Part shown: piece after piece, positions 43,873 to 55,230 of the stretch
Layout of the letters: every line of letters starts with the position of its first letter
How positions within the stretch are numbered: the stretch's first letter is position 1
From: Acanthosepion lycidas
Taxonomy: Eukaryota; Mollusca; Cephalopoda; Sepiida; Sepiidae
Length of the DNA: 64,000 nt
Direction: 5' to 3'
Assembly: GCA_963932145.1 (NCBI GenBank)
Contig: OZ010600.1
Span: forward strand, 51,325,657 to 51,389,656
Position numbers and translations under genes: made by a program
The notes under the pieces: generated by a model
Databases searched by the model: none
Told to the model about the DNA's origin: nothing
Seen by the model: the letters and a program-made list of their open reading frames with translations, nothing else

Positions 43873-44617
43873 TACACTACTACTCCCTCGATTATATTTG
43901 GACTAGTGTTGAAAAAATATATTCAGATAATATAAATTCCGAACAATTGAATACCTAAATTATCGAAAAAGGGTACTCTTATTTGTAGTCACTTTTTTAA
44001 TTTACCTGTTGGTGATAAAGTTATGTGGTGTTTAAAATGTTTTTAATTGTTTTTTTTTTTGTTTGTTTTTTTTTCAAACCGCTAAATGAATCTTTGGGAT
44101 AATATATTTTTACACAATGTATTTGTGAAAAAGTTGGAAAATTAATTTAATAAATGGCGACAGTAAGCGAAAAAGAATGAAGCGAAAGTCATTTTCTGAA
44201 ATAAATTTAACATTTTTATCATCAAATGACATTTTCAAACGCTTTCTTCGAGGTTTTGCCCAGTTTATTTTTAATGAAAAAATGTGTAAATTTTTTTTTT
44301 TTTATCTTTTTACGGTATTATCTAAGCCATAATCTCTGGCGATGACCAAGCAATGATAATTTCAATTTATATCCCTTGTATGAAAACAAGTCGAAAATTA
44401 ACAAGAAATAATTGAACAGATTTTATTAGCACTTTTATTAAACATTAATGACTTTCTAAATTCTCAAAAAGCTTGCCGGAAATGAAATATTAGAATGGGT
44501 TTAGTTTGGATAAATAAAAAAATGTTCTGATGATTTCAATTTTTCTCTTCATTTCATGTCCGGATAATCGAAGTTCTGAAAATCAAGGTACGGATAATCG
44601 AGGGTGTATGGTGCATT
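43873..44617. mobile_element. Pogo-like non-autonomous element with CCCTCGATTATCCG ends
   Basis: Left: TACACTACTACTCCCTCGAT TATATTTGGAC. Right, in reverse complement: CACCATACACCCTCGATTAT CCGTACC followed by a second CTTCGATTATCCGGAC. About 745 bases, no transposase seen, interior AT-rich. Ends diverged, so boundaries are approximate. Confidence 0.55.
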
Positions 44618-44784
44618 ACTTTAATTGTGTTAAAAAAAATCCGGGCAGTAGACGGAAAGATTTCTTTCTGCAATTATATTGTACTTATAAAATATCAAAA
44701 ACTTTCTCCTGTGTATTTCCCATTTTCAATATATATATATATTCAATACTAGTACACATTTAAAAGAAGATAACTACGTCAGCA

Positions 44785-44960
44785 GTAGTTTATGCTGTAT
44801 AGAGATCGGAAATTCCATGTAATGGAGAGTGAATGCTGAACAATTTCTGCACAGATGAAGAGGAGACTTGAGGCAACAAAGCTGTGGTTCCACAGAAGAA
44901 AACTATGAATACCATTGCGAGAACATATGAACAACAAGGAACTTCTAAAGTGGACAACTA
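44785..44960 (+). mobile_element. LINE fragment (AP-endonuclease group)
   Basis: Forward strand: MKRRLEATKLWFHRRKL, stop, IPLREHMNNKELLK, matching LEAxEMWFYRRMLRIPWTEHVSNEEVLK. Confidence 0.6.
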
Positions 44961-45110
44961 CGTCGCCAGCACTACAGTACACTACATAGAGATGGACAAT
45001 TCTATATAGCAGACACTTTTGGGGACTTCGAAATGTGTCACGCACGCGCCCACACAAAGAAACAAACAAAATACAGTGATACATATTTTGTTTTATGTGT
45101 ATTTTTTTTA

Positions 45111-45212
45111 TTAGGTTGGTGCAAAAATAATGACGTAATAATGTCGTTTTTTGACGTTAAAAAATACGTCAAAAAACGACATTATTACGTCATTATTTTT
45201 GCACCAACCTAA
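45111..45212. mobile_element. Palindromic mariner-type MITE, copy 5
   Basis: TTAGGTTGGTGCAAAAATAA to TTATTTTTGCACCAACCTAA, TA both sides; arms perfectly complementary as far as read. Confidence 0.95.
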
Positions 45213-45329
45213 TAAATTTTGCGTGTAAACGTCATTAAACTATTTTATCTTTAAATCCTTATCTATCCTTACTCTTTCTTCATTCATATCACGCATCTCA
45301 TTCATAATAACCATTTTTTAACAGTAGTC

Positions 45330-45475
45330 CTCCACATTGAGTGGCTCTCGAGCCTTGTACTGCGTGGTAATATCAGTCCTCCTATAGGACAATGCATACT
45401 GAACAATTTCCTCACAAATGAAGAGGAGACTTGAGTCAACAAAGCTGTGGTTCTACAGAAGCTTTCTGGTGATAC
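45330..45475. repeat. PLE-type leader fragment and LINE fragment
   Basis: 45330-45395 is a reverse match to 4150-4230 (CATTGAGTGGCTCTCGAGCC TTGTACTG). 45395-45470 repeats the LINE block AATGAAGAGGAGACTTGAG TCAACAAAGCTGTGG seen at 44855. A copy of the pair also occurs at 44785. Confidence 0.5.
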
Positions 45476-45479
45476 ATGC

Positions 45480-45999
45480 GAATTAGTACTTTTGCATTTG
45501 TGGAATCAAGTTGTTTTGTTTTTTAGTTTTTGAATGTAAGCCTTTAGTGCAGAAAAAAGACATATTATTTCTATTGAAAGTTTCACGCACACACACACAT
45601 ACACACAAACATGAACAAACACGTGCGCGCATATGTGTTTACTTAGTCGAGTTGAGAACAGCACAGGCCTAAACAGAGAGAAATTGGGTTGATAAAAAGT
45701 GTTACGATGATTTTTCTAGTAAAGTAGGCCCATCTATTCTGAAATTAAACAGTTGAATTCTTTACTTTTAGCAGAACTTGAACACACGATCTCTTACACG
45801 CGCACGCACGTACATACGCGCATTTAACCAGTCAGTCCAACATCTTGTATTTGATAAAAATATTTTTTTTTTTTAAATTTAATATCCATTAAAAGAAAAA
45901 TAAAAATAAAAAAATTCCCCAATGAAATTATTGATTTATTATTTATATTATTATTTATTCAAATACGCAAATAATGTGTATACAATTTTCGAGCAAAAC

Positions 46000-46000
<1 letters not shown>
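45480..46000. other. AT-rich DNA with (CA)-rich tracts, no gene
   Basis: CACACACA tracts near 45590 and 45800; nothing else recognised. Confidence 0.4.
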
Positions 46001-46002
<2 letters not shown>

Positions 46003-46048
<46 letters not shown>

Positions 46049-46132
46049 TAAGGTTACGTTTAATCCGAGAAAAAAAAATGTGACAAAGCTACAATAACAA
46101 ATACTGGCCGTCAATTGTGTAACAAGGAGACA

Positions 46133-46224
<92 letters not shown>

Positions 46225-46255
46225 AAGAAAGAAAAAGAGAAAGAAAGAAAGAATC
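46003..46255. repeat. (GA)n, then (GAAA)n and (GATA)n compound microsatellite
   Basis: GA 46003-46045; GAAA from 46131, switching to GATA near 46182 and back to GAAA near 46223. Confidence 0.95.
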
Positions 46256-46259
46256 TTCT

Positions 46260-47160
46260 ACTAATATGTCGGGTGGCTTTTAAGGACTACAGGAACTTGT
46301 AAGTTTTAAACCCTAAAAAGGAAACGAAGAAAAACAACAAAAATCTACAGTGGTTATTTTATGGAAATTCGTTCAAAACGAACAAACTTTTATTATTATT
46401 TATTTATACTTTTCTCTACACTCTTTCTTTTGATTACATATAGCATCATGCGTATCTCGTAGCCTACTTAGTTGCCGCCATACGCGTACATTTTATAATG
46501 CATTAGCTACATAGGACAATTTTAGGCTCATACATATACAATAGAATTTACTCCCATTCTCCCAAAAAGAGGGAGGGTCAGGGTTAATCAATAAAGAAGT
46601 GTTGAGGGAGCTGCGTAATTTTTGTCACTAGTCCCCTGTACACATAGGATTTCAAGTTTAAATGTGACCTTGTATTGTATTCCATTTTTTGAATGTCTGT
46701 GCAAGTAAATAATATAACTAGTATTAAACCACCAGTGGGAGCCTGTGCCAGGTGAAGTTCAATTTAAATAATATTTCGTTTAGCAAACGATCTTCTGAAG
46801 GCATTAAAAAGCAAAAATAATCCCGAATAAGAGGCTTGTAGATATCTTTTGAACTCAAGTATTTCCCTATTAGCATTTTATTGCTGCTTTATTAAAAAAA
46901 AAAAATGTCGATACACTCTTCAAATTTTACTGTTCATTTTATATTCTTATTAATGTTTTTTTTTTTATCACAACACTCTGGGTCAATGCACTATTCAGTT
47001 TTAACTATTATTTTATGATTAGTTTTGCTCTATATTATTGTTGCTTTTTATTACAACAGACCTTCATCATCATCATTATTATTATTATTAGTAGTAGTAG
47101 TAGTTTTACTGTATTGTTGCTTTTTATCATAACGTACATGTAGCTAATCAATATTCGATT
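46260..47160. other. AT-rich DNA, no gene; ATT/TAG tract at 47070-47103
   Basis: No open frames or repeat matches recognised. A GT-rich or CA-rich signal is absent. Confidence 0.4.
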
Positions 47161-47185
47161 AACAAACGAGTGTTACTGGCTTTTT

Positions 47186-47225
47186 TCGTAATGTTTCGAC
47201 GTCTATTGAAGTCATAATCGGAATA
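47186..47225 (-). ncRNA. Hammerhead-like motif
   Basis: Reverse strand: CCGATTA, T, GAC..GTC stem, GAAACATTACG. Same arrangement (core, one extra T, stem, GAAA) as the other copies, but a short stem and a changed core. Confidence 0.3.
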
Positions 47226-47485
47226 TTTCAAATTTACTGCATACATACATACACACATGTTTCAAAAACGAGAGCCGAAACCCTCTATATAATTATTAAA
47301 ATTAAATTGAATTAAGGTATCAAGCCCTGTTTCATCCTCAAGCGAAAATTTAGGAATAACCAATCTTGAAATTTACGCATCTTTATAAGCATGTTCGCTC
47401 GCAAAATTAATTACTATGGAAACGGCTGGGGCGATCATTTTGATGGGGGGTGGGGGGGGTTATAAAAGTGAACATTGAAGGCAGG

Positions 47486-47545
47486 CCGCCTGATGATTGC
47501 GTCCAGCATGAAACAGCCTGTCGCCTCTAAGTGTTGAATTCATTG
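47486..47545 (+). repeat. Short dispersed repeat (GAAACAGCCTGTCGC type)
   Basis: GCATGAAACAGCCTGTCGCC TCTAAGTGTTGA; see 20646. Confidence 0.5.
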
Positions 47546-47849
47546 TATGCAACATTGGAATATTGTTACAGGGTGTAAATAGAATTAAAAATCATACAGT
47601 AAAGGGTAAAAAAAAGTACAGCTGTACACTGTTGTAAACGCTTATAACAATGCACATGTTGATTTACTGTTCAAACACAAACAATTTCACAAACACACAT
47701 ACGTGCACAATTTTACACACACGCATATATGAAATTGAGTACACACACTCATATCTATATATGAAATTGAGATATAAATGAATATATCTGAAATAAAATG
47801 TCAAAATAGGAAAACTTATGTTCGTATTTTGTCATTTCATTTTATTAAT

Positions 47850-48305
47850 ATATATATTATATAATATATATATATAATATATATATAATATAAATAATAT
47901 ATATAATGTAATATAATATATATATATAATAATGTAATATATATATATATATAATAATGTTATATAATATATATATATATAATGTAATATATATATATAT
48001 GATAATGTTATATAATATATATAATGTTATATAATATATATATGATCATGTTATATAATATATATATAATGTTATATAATATATTAGGTTGGTGCAAAAA
48101 TAATGTCGTTTTTTGGTGTTCAACTTCAAAAGAAGAACGACATTATTTTTGCACCAACCTAATATATATATGATCATGTTATATAATATATATATAATGT
48201 TATATAATATATACATGATCATGTTATATAATGTATATATATAATGTTATATATTATATATATATATAATTATGTTAATGTTATATATATACATATATAA
48301 TAATG

Positions 48306-48355
<50 letters not shown>
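47850..48355. repeat. Degenerate ATATAATGTTATATAAT satellite with a MITE inserted
   Basis: Units of TATATAATGTTATATAATA and TGATCATGTTATATAATA recur about 15 times, passing into pure TA at 48308-48355. A MITE lies at 48084-48162. Confidence 0.85.
48084..48162. mobile_element. Palindromic mariner-type MITE, copy 6, inside satellite
   Basis: TTAGGTTGGTGCAAAAATAA to TTATTTTTGCACCAACCTAA with TA both sides; the interior (TTTTTGGTGTTCAACTTCAA) is not the usual palindrome. Confidence 0.9.
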
Positions 48356-48357
<2 letters not shown>

Positions 48358-48529
48358 CGATGTTTTTCTTCACGTTACCTCTTCATATAACGAGACACAT
48401 TGGGGTAAAAAGATTTAATCTTCTTTTTATGGGATAACTATATATAAATTTTAGGGTAAAGGAATATAACAAAATGGGAAAATCTTTTCTTGTGACGCGT
48501 TTCGTAAACTAAGTTTATGTTTACGTTGT

Positions 48530-48595
<66 letters not shown>

Positions 48596-48610
48596 ATAGA
48601 TATATATATA
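48356..48610 (-). mobile_element. PLE terminal unit with GAAACGCGTC block, between TA arrays
   Basis: Reverse strand 48530-48494: stem GTAAAC/GTTTAC then GAAACGCGTCACAAG, followed by about 140 bases to the TA array at 48308-48355. A TA/GA array lies upstream (48534-48593). The CTGANGA core is not intact. Confidence 0.45.
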
Positions 48611-48619
48611 GATATATTG

Positions 48620-49470
48620 TGTGTAAACAGATTTTAGTAAATTTAACCGACAAATCAAAATGTGTCTGTTAAATCTTTTATCGTATTTTTTCCAATTTTC
48701 GAATAAGAGGTTCTAAATTGGAAATATACTCTACAATGTTCCTTCATTGATTTCTCTTTCGCCACAGAGGACGATATCTTAAAGTGAGTAGGAAATATTT
48801 GATATACTTACTAAATAATAATAATACGTAAATGTTTAATATTCTTTTCCAGTGCGGTCTTATCCGTGTAACCGTTTTACACATGATGCCACTTTAATAT
48901 GAATCCCAGTGTTGCCCCCAAATTCTACGGTGTAGCCATTAAAATCTTGTCTCCAACGCTGACATCTTCCACTTCTTAATAATAATTGGATTGGTCGAAC
49001 ATACTTAAACAAAAAAAGAATAAAACATGAATTTTGAAGGCAATGTACAACTTATTTTTCGAAAATTGGAATAATACAATAAAAAAAAATGAAATAGACA
49101 GACCTTGTCGGTTGGTTTTAACAAAGTCTGTTTGTATTATGCGAGTATGTATGATCAACAATGGCAAAAAGCAGTGTAAATTCCTAAAACTCTAGTACGG
49201 AAATAAATATCGCGTTGGCCAAACAAGATTAGTGAAGCAAAACTGAAATCATTCGTGATCAGCAAACAAGATTTGTAATCATAAAAAATATTTCTAATGT
49301 TGTTGATTTTATAAACAATAATTTCTTCAATTATTGCGTCTTCGCTTTGGGTACTTTGAAGTATTTTTTATGATAAAGTACTTCTTTATTTAGAAAATAA
49401 AGAAAAATCTTATTTGAAACGTATTTTTTCGCTTACGCAATCAAATGTGACCTTATAAAAGGATAGGGAA
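48620..49470. other. AT-rich DNA, no gene recognised
   Basis: Open frames here are low-complexity; no repeat matches seen. Confidence 0.4.
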
Positions 49471-49618
<148 letters not shown>

Positions 49619-49735
49619 CAAATCCACAAGTGGTAGGAATCATCCAAAGGAGGCCTTTTTAATATAGAAATATTAAAAAGTCAGATCCAAGAAGAGAGCT
49701 CAATGTATAAAGTATACAGAACAATACATATATAC

Positions 49736-49743
<8 letters not shown>

Positions 49744-49820
<77 letters not shown>

Positions 49821-49838
49821 TAGATAGATAGATAGATA
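49744..49838. repeat. (TA)n, (GA)n, (GATA)n compound array
   Basis: TA to 49795, GA to 49819, GATA to 49838. Confidence 0.95.
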
Positions 49839-49905
49839 GAAAAATAAGCGAAATAAAGCGATATCATCAACCATATATGTGAGCAATTATGTACACATAG
49901 AGGTG

Positions 49906-49912
<7 letters not shown>

Positions 49913-49982
<70 letters not shown>

Positions 49983-50080
49983 TTTTTATATATCAGAACA
50001 ATGTTAGGCAAATAAATGACAAAGTGAGAAAATTCTGTGTAACGCGTGTCGTCTTCTAGGAAGACTTCAAAGTAATGTTT
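49913..50080 (-). mobile_element. TA array with PLE terminal unit
   Basis: TA array 49913-49980. Reverse strand 50075-50041: stem GTCTTC/GAAGAC (six pairs), GACACGCGTTACACAG, then 60 bases to the array. Compared with 48494 the tail is similar (ACAGAATTTTCTCACTTTGT versus ACAAGAAAAGATTTTCCCAT). Confidence 0.45.
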
Positions 50081-50098
50081 TTATTGATGGAATTGTTC

Positions 50099-50403
50099 AG
50101 TGGACCCTCGGTTGACGAATTTAATTCGTTCCTGAAGGTCGTTCGTCGCCCGAAATGTTTGTAAACCGAAACTATTTTTCCGATAGGAATCAATGTAGAG
50201 AAAAAAAAGTCACAGTACAATAAAATTGGAAAAGGAAAGCACGGCACAACAAACGAATTTATACAACATGGCGGTCAAATCAGAAATGATTCCGTTCGAG
50301 TTAACTCGGTTCGGCAACGTTGTTCGAGAACCGAAATTTTGATCGATTACCGAGGTATTTTCATCACGAAGTTTCTGTTCGAAAACCGATTTGTTCGACA
50401 TGC
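50099..50403. mobile_element. Pogo-like MITE, left end intact, right end missing
   Basis: CAGTGGACCCTCGGTTGACG AATTTAATTCGTTCC at the left with internal repeats of GTTCG..AACCGAAA. The expected right terminus (complement of the left) is absent; instead the element stops at a perfect hairpin (50404-50469). Confidence 0.6.
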
Positions 50404-50469
50404 AAACGCCACCACCTACGATACATATACAGAGGTTCCTCTGTATATGTATCGTAGGTGGTGGCGTTT
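50404..50469. repeat. Perfect 32-bp hairpin with 2-base loop
   Basis: Arms 50404-50435 and 50438-50469, starting AAACGCCACCACCTACGATA; loop TT. No mismatch by eye. Confidence 0.9.
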
Positions 50470-50627
50470 CCTCTCGGTACATAATTGTAACTGATGCTTG
50501 TGTTATTATATCTATTCATTCTCCTGTATATAATTCCATCAACAAAAATATTACTCTTTAGTCCGATGAACTCCTGCTAACACGTTACAGAGATTTTTTT
50601 TTTTTTCAATTTTTCATTCATTTACCT

Positions 50628-50631
<4 letters not shown>

Positions 50632-50685
<54 letters not shown>

Positions 50686-50862
50686 TTAGGCAGCAATCCT
50701 TCTTTTATACAAGTTTCATTAAAGACGACTGTCAAGTTACTGTAATTATGCTTTTCATTTATTTATCTTTTCTTGTGATCGTATAAGCGTATTTTTTTTC
50801 TGGACATAAAGTGTGTTAAAATTTCCCTAATATCCGAGCACGTTCTATATAGAAACATATAT
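50632..50862 (-). mobile_element. TA array and PLE 3' terminal unit
   Basis: TA array 50632-50678. Reverse strand: GTGCTCGGATATTAGGG, CACTTTATGTCCAG, TTAATGAAACTTGTATAAAA GAAGGATTGCTGCC, then the array. It matches 8498-8680. Confidence 0.65.
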
Positions 50863-50864
50863 AA

Positions 50865-51485
50865 AACAAAACATAAAAAATACTTTTCTGGAACTTTATT
50901 TGACGAATATTAACTAACTTATTTAAAATTTAATTAATCTGAATTGAAACAAATATTACTTACTTTTAGTTTAAGACATCGCAGAAAAGCATTTTTTTTT
51001 TACACAAGGGTGGGTTTTTTATGCAGTGTTAACATCTTTAGGAACAAACTGATATTTGGTAAATGTAACTAGGTAATAAATATAACTCTAGAATAATTTG
51101 TCGAATATAACGTGAACGCCTTTTTATAAATATTCTTGAAATATTCAGTAAATCTTTAAAATTTATGAAAATATTCTCAGCAATGTAATATTTTATTGAA
51201 TTTTAGGCATTATAGCCTTACTTACGAAGATCCTTGTTGAGGAAATATTCGAAAATTGCCAATAAATTTTGAATTTACTATAGTTGCCACTTTTATTTTA
51301 TGATAATGTCGTGTATGGATGTCCGTATTTACAAAAATTGACACGTTTATGCACACCTAAAATAAAATCAAAATTATTTTTCAAATATTGCGGGTCGTTG
51401 AATTGGTATAAGCATTTTCATTTATTAGTAGATACAGATTTTATTTAATAACAATATTACTTGACCCTTACAAATTAATACATTT
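50865..51485 (+). repeat. Dispersed repeat family X, copy 2
   Basis: Matches 63500-64000 in order: AAAATACTTTTCTGGAACTT, TTACTTTTAGTTTAAGACAT, GTAATATTTTATTGAATTT, AATTTACTATAGTTGCC and GATAATGTCGTGTATGGATG. The reverse copy is 2880-3120. Length at least 600 bases. The element abuts a PLE end. Confidence 0.65.
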
Positions 51486-51489
51486 TAAA

Positions 51490-51890
51490 GGTTTATAAAT
51501 TATTCTAATTAAAATTTTAAAAAAGGAAAACAATTATTGTAAAATTTCGCTATTCATCGGATTTTTTTTTCCTTAAGACAAAACTGTCTATAATATATTT
51601 TATTCATAAAAACAATTAAAAGTATTTCTAATTAAATAATTTCTTAGTTTTATTGTATTTTTTTATTTTACGATACAGAGCAGATTTTCTATAACTAGGG
51701 GTTCTGTTTGATCTTCCAAAATTTGATGATTTGAACTCTCCTAGGATTTGTTCTTATAACTAATATAAACATTAGTTCAATTCTTCATAATGAGCGAGAC
51801 GGTCGAAAGTACTCCAAAAAATAATGTAACTAAAATATGAACTTTTTACATTTTATCCTCAGTTTTTATCCGGATGCACAACAAATGTGA
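51490..51890. other. AT-rich DNA ending in a poly(A) tract (51890-51914)
   Basis: No gene recognised; a GAGCGAGACGGTCGAAAGTA string (51791) resembles the 3' half of the hammerhead-like motif, but without a stem. Confidence 0.35.
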
Positions 51891-52219
51891 AAAAAAAAAA
51901 AAAAAAAAAAAAAATGAAAAAAAACTAAAAAAATTAAACGGACAGGTCTTGTCGGTTGAATTTAATAAAACAATTTTAGCTATACATAATTACATACATA
52001 CATACATGTGTGTGTGTGTATATACTTATGCCCAACATTTTGCTCTGCGCTCACAGATACTACAAGGGTAGACAGTGACAGACATTAACAGTTTCATCTT
52101 GAAATCAGCACGCGTAATTTAGTAAGACAATTGACCTCTCATTGCAACCGGTCTCGGGCATAATTATATAATTTCTATCAGGTACAACGTTACTAATAAT
52201 AAAATTTCAGTTGAAGTTA

Positions 52220-52770
52220 TAAAAATCTTGATAACATTTTACATAATATTCTATATAATATTCAATATAATAATAGATATCTTATTCTATATTACTCTAT
52301 AATAATAACTTTCCAGCAATAGTTCTATATAGTTATATATAATAAGCGAAATAATAATCTATATAATATTCTCTATAATAATCTATAATTACTGCAATAA
52401 TCTTTCACATATAATTCTATATAATAATCTATATAATAATCTGTAATAACAATCTTTCAGCTGCAATTCCTCCAATAATCTGTAGTAGTTGGGTCTACTA
52501 CAGATTATTGGAGGAATTGCAGCTGAAAGATTATTATATATTATTATATAGGATATTATATAGATTATTATTTTGGTTATTATATTAGGTTGGTGCAAAA
52601 AATGACGTAATAATGTCGTTTTTTGACGTATTTTTAACGTCAAAAAACGACATTATTACGTCATTATTTTTGCACCAACCTAATATATAATTATATAGAA
52701 CTATTGCTGAAAAGTTATTATTATAGATTAATATATAGAATATTATATAGAATAATATACCTATTATATT
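52220..52770. mobile_element. AT-rich fold-back element around a perfect 38-bp hairpin
   Basis: Arms 52451-52488 and 52495-52532 (AATCTTTCAGCTGCAATTCC...) are perfectly complementary with a TTGGGT loop. Outer blocks AATAATAACTTTCCAGCAAT (52302) and the complement at about 52700-52735 extend the fold. A MITE sits in the right arm (52585-52683). Confidence 0.7.
52585..52683. mobile_element. Palindromic mariner-type MITE, copy 7, nested
   Basis: TTAGGTTGGTGCAAAAAATG to TTATTTTTGCACCAACCTAA, TA both sides; arms complementary around GACGTATTTTTAACGTC. Confidence 0.95.
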
Positions 52771-52776
52771 ATTGTA

Positions 52777-52856
52777 TTAGGTTGGTGCAAAAAGAATGTC
52801 GTTTTCTCACATATTAGCATATGTGAGAAAACGACATTATTTTTGCACCAACCTAA
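52777..52856. mobile_element. Palindromic mariner-type MITE, copy 8 (short form)
   Basis: TTAGGTTGGTGCAAAAAGAA ... CTCACATATTAGCATATGTG AG ... TTATTTTTGCACCAACCTAA with TA both sides. Confidence 0.95.
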
Positions 52857-52859
52857 TAA

Positions 52860-53293
52860 TTATTTCTAGTTTTACCGGATTCATTTAATTTTCGACTTCT
52901 TTCAACCTTTTTTCACGAAAATCCCAGGATACGCTTGTTTGAATACATTATGCTTATAATCAATTCTATTTCGTTAATGAGGCTATTGGTTATCTATTTT
53001 AAAATCTGAATATCAATCGATTTTTCTTATTGATATCAATATCTGAATCAGGAAAGAAAGATTTGTTTTATCTGGGAAATATTTTAAAATTGTACATATC
53101 ACTCCGATCACCGGGATTTTCCGAGTTTTCAAAGAATAAAGATGATGTCTTTTAAGTCTGACAGAAAAAGTATTTAGTAAGCAAGATTATCGTTTCGTTC
53201 TATATTGCAAAAATATATTTCAGATCTTAACATAAGTCCGGAAATATATACTCATATTTTTTAGCCATCCCAAACCCATCCACACACAGATAC

Positions 53294-53295
<2 letters not shown>
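52860..53295. other. AT-rich DNA, no gene
   Basis: Nothing recognised. Confidence 0.4.

Positions 53296-53296
<1 letters not shown>

Positions 53297-53365
<69 letters not shown>
53297..53365. repeat. (TA)n array
   Basis: Pure TA. Confidence 0.95.
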
Positions 53366-53368
<3 letters not shown>

Positions 53369-53394
53369 AAGGAATCAATGGATTTTTGATCCGT

Positions 53395-53595
53395 CATTGT
53401 TTCATGTAATATACTCTTAAACGTTATTTTATGGATACCCAGGTTTGAATAGACGCTCTGTTTTTTTTTCGTTTTTTTTAACAATGTAAATTACCTCTAC
53501 CCCAACTTGTGCAATCGAGAGACACAAAAGATACTGTATTCTTCGGCAGAGCATATTTTCTTTATTAAGTCTCTCGAATGCGCAAATCGGTAGAC

Positions 53596-53597
<2 letters not shown>
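53395..53597 (+). mobile_element. SINE fragments of the GAGTAGACGC family
   Basis: GGATACCCAGGTTTGAATAG ACGCTCTG tail at 53433 and AGAGCATATTTTCTTTATTA AGTCTCTCGAATGCGC at 53547. The order suggests two truncated copies. Confidence 0.5.

Positions 53598-53599
<2 letters not shown>

Positions 53600-53658
<59 letters not shown>
53600..53658. repeat. (TA)n array
   Basis: Pure TA. Confidence 0.95.
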
Positions 53659-53662
<4 letters not shown>

Positions 53663-53789
53663 AAATTACGAAAAACTTGGTAATCCGTATGGGTAGTCCC
53701 AAGGAGGATGAAATATATATATATTAATTCTTATTTAGTTTTCCAGCATTCTTATATTTTTCTGTTTAGTGGGCTGGAAAAACTAAATA

Positions 53790-53868
53790 AAACATTAATT
53801 AAAGTTCCCTTGTCTGTCATATTCAAGGAAACATGTTTAATAAAAAGGTTGCTGCCCAAATAGTTGCG
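53790..53868 (+). mobile_element. PLE 3' end fragment
   Basis: CCCTTGTCTGTCATATTCAA GGAAACATG, then AAAAAGGTTGCTGCCC: the last ~70 bases of the PLE terminal unit. Confidence 0.6.
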
Positions 53869-53973
53869 TATTTGGTCAACCGTTCTTTTTAATAATAAAA
53901 CTAAAGGTACTTTTGTTTAGTTTTAGTTCCGTTTATTTTTAAAGATTGGTATCCACTGAAAATAACATTTAAA

Positions 53974-53976
<3 letters not shown>

Positions 53977-54022
<46 letters not shown>
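53977..54022. repeat. (TAA)n array
   Basis: Pure AAT repeats; preceded by a SINE 3' tail (ACATTTAAAGTAATAATAA). Confidence 0.95.
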
Positions 54023-54024
<2 letters not shown>

Positions 54025-54234
54025 GCTTGGATGAAAGCGTTTAGGACAACAAATCATTGTGGGCAGTTTCTGCATTCACGTAGACCAAAGGTATCACTTG
54101 GAACTCAATTTCAGACGTACGAATCGATAGTTCACAAGTCTTACGACTAAATCAGAAAAGCAAGTACCCTTTCACTCTCTGCCTGTTGTTTTCTCCCCCT
54201 CTCGCTCTCTCTAATTGTCTATTAAAAATAAAAT

Positions 54235-54345
54235 CACAGGAGGTGGCAGAGGGACAAAACTTATTAAGAGCTACAAAGGATAGGAGGAAGTGGTGAGCCA
54301 TGATCACCTACGTCCTGAACGGACACGGCAGATAAAAAGAAAGAA
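54235..54345 (+). mobile_element. LINE 3' fragment (AP-endonuclease group)
   Basis: ACTTATTAAGAGCTACAAAG GATAGG, GAGCCATGATC, ACGGACACGGCAGATAAAAA GAA, matching 28455-28560 (DRxxW motif and 3' end). Confidence 0.6.
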
Positions 54346-54477
54346 ATTGAACCTTTGCTGTAAGGTTTTCTGTAGTCGAGCATGCTAAATCCTGCTGGAT
54401 GAAACAATAATTTAGTTTGAACCACACCGGAAAGCATATTCTTTTATTAAGTCCCCCGAATGTGTATAATCCATTAA

Positions 54478-54479
54478 TT

Positions 54480-54515
<36 letters not shown>

Positions 54516-54525
54516 TTTATTTTCT
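54478..54525. repeat. (TTTC)n array
   Basis: TTTCTTTC repeated about nine times; preceded by a short SINE fragment (AAAGCATATTCTTTTATTAA, 54430). Confidence 0.9.
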
Positions 54526-54659
54526 TAGTACCCGTAAAAATGAAGGTTTTGTTTATATATGCATTGGCATTTCTACATAGAATCAAAGAAAATGCATTCT
54601 TTGTCTCGGATCAAAATTTTACATTTAACTTGGAATAAAGTGTAGTAACTATCGGCTCT

Positions 54660-55150
54660 GTGACAAGTTATACACACACACACACACACATATATATACT
54701 CGTAAATTTCTTTCTTTAAGTTTAAACTATGGTTAGATCTATTACGTGGAATGTAATTGGAAGTGCACTAATTCCGGAATCCTCTACAGTAGCTACCCTC
54801 GCTAAAAAAGTTACATGATGAAAAAAATCCCCATAACATAAATAAAAACAAAATCTTTGTGTTATTATTAAGAGGAAAAATCCAAGAATTTTTAAATGGA
54901 ATTTTGAAATCCTTTTTAGAACTTACTTTCGGAATTTGGATTAAAAATCTTGTTTTTCTGTTGTCAACGTGTGGCCATGAATTTTTACAGGAAATTTGAG
55001 TGTATTTTTGCGATGAAAAACATTGATTTGGCTAATCTTACAAGAATCAGATACTTTTAATACGTATTTTAATTAGACTTTCATGACTTATCCAGAAATG
55101 GATTAGATTATTTTTGAAACGTTTCTGTTTTAGAAAGTCTTTGTAAAAAT
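54660..55150. other. AT-rich DNA with short (CA)n/(TA)n, no gene
   Basis: CA tract 54673-54690; nothing else recognised. Confidence 0.4.
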
Positions 55151-55151
55151 A

Positions 55152-55155
<4 letters not shown>

Positions 55156-55203
<48 letters not shown>

Positions 55204-55230
55204 GAGAGAGAGAGAGAGAGAGAGATAGAG
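55156..55230. repeat. (TA)n and (GA)n array
   Basis: TA 55156-55200, GA 55203-55226. Confidence 0.95.
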
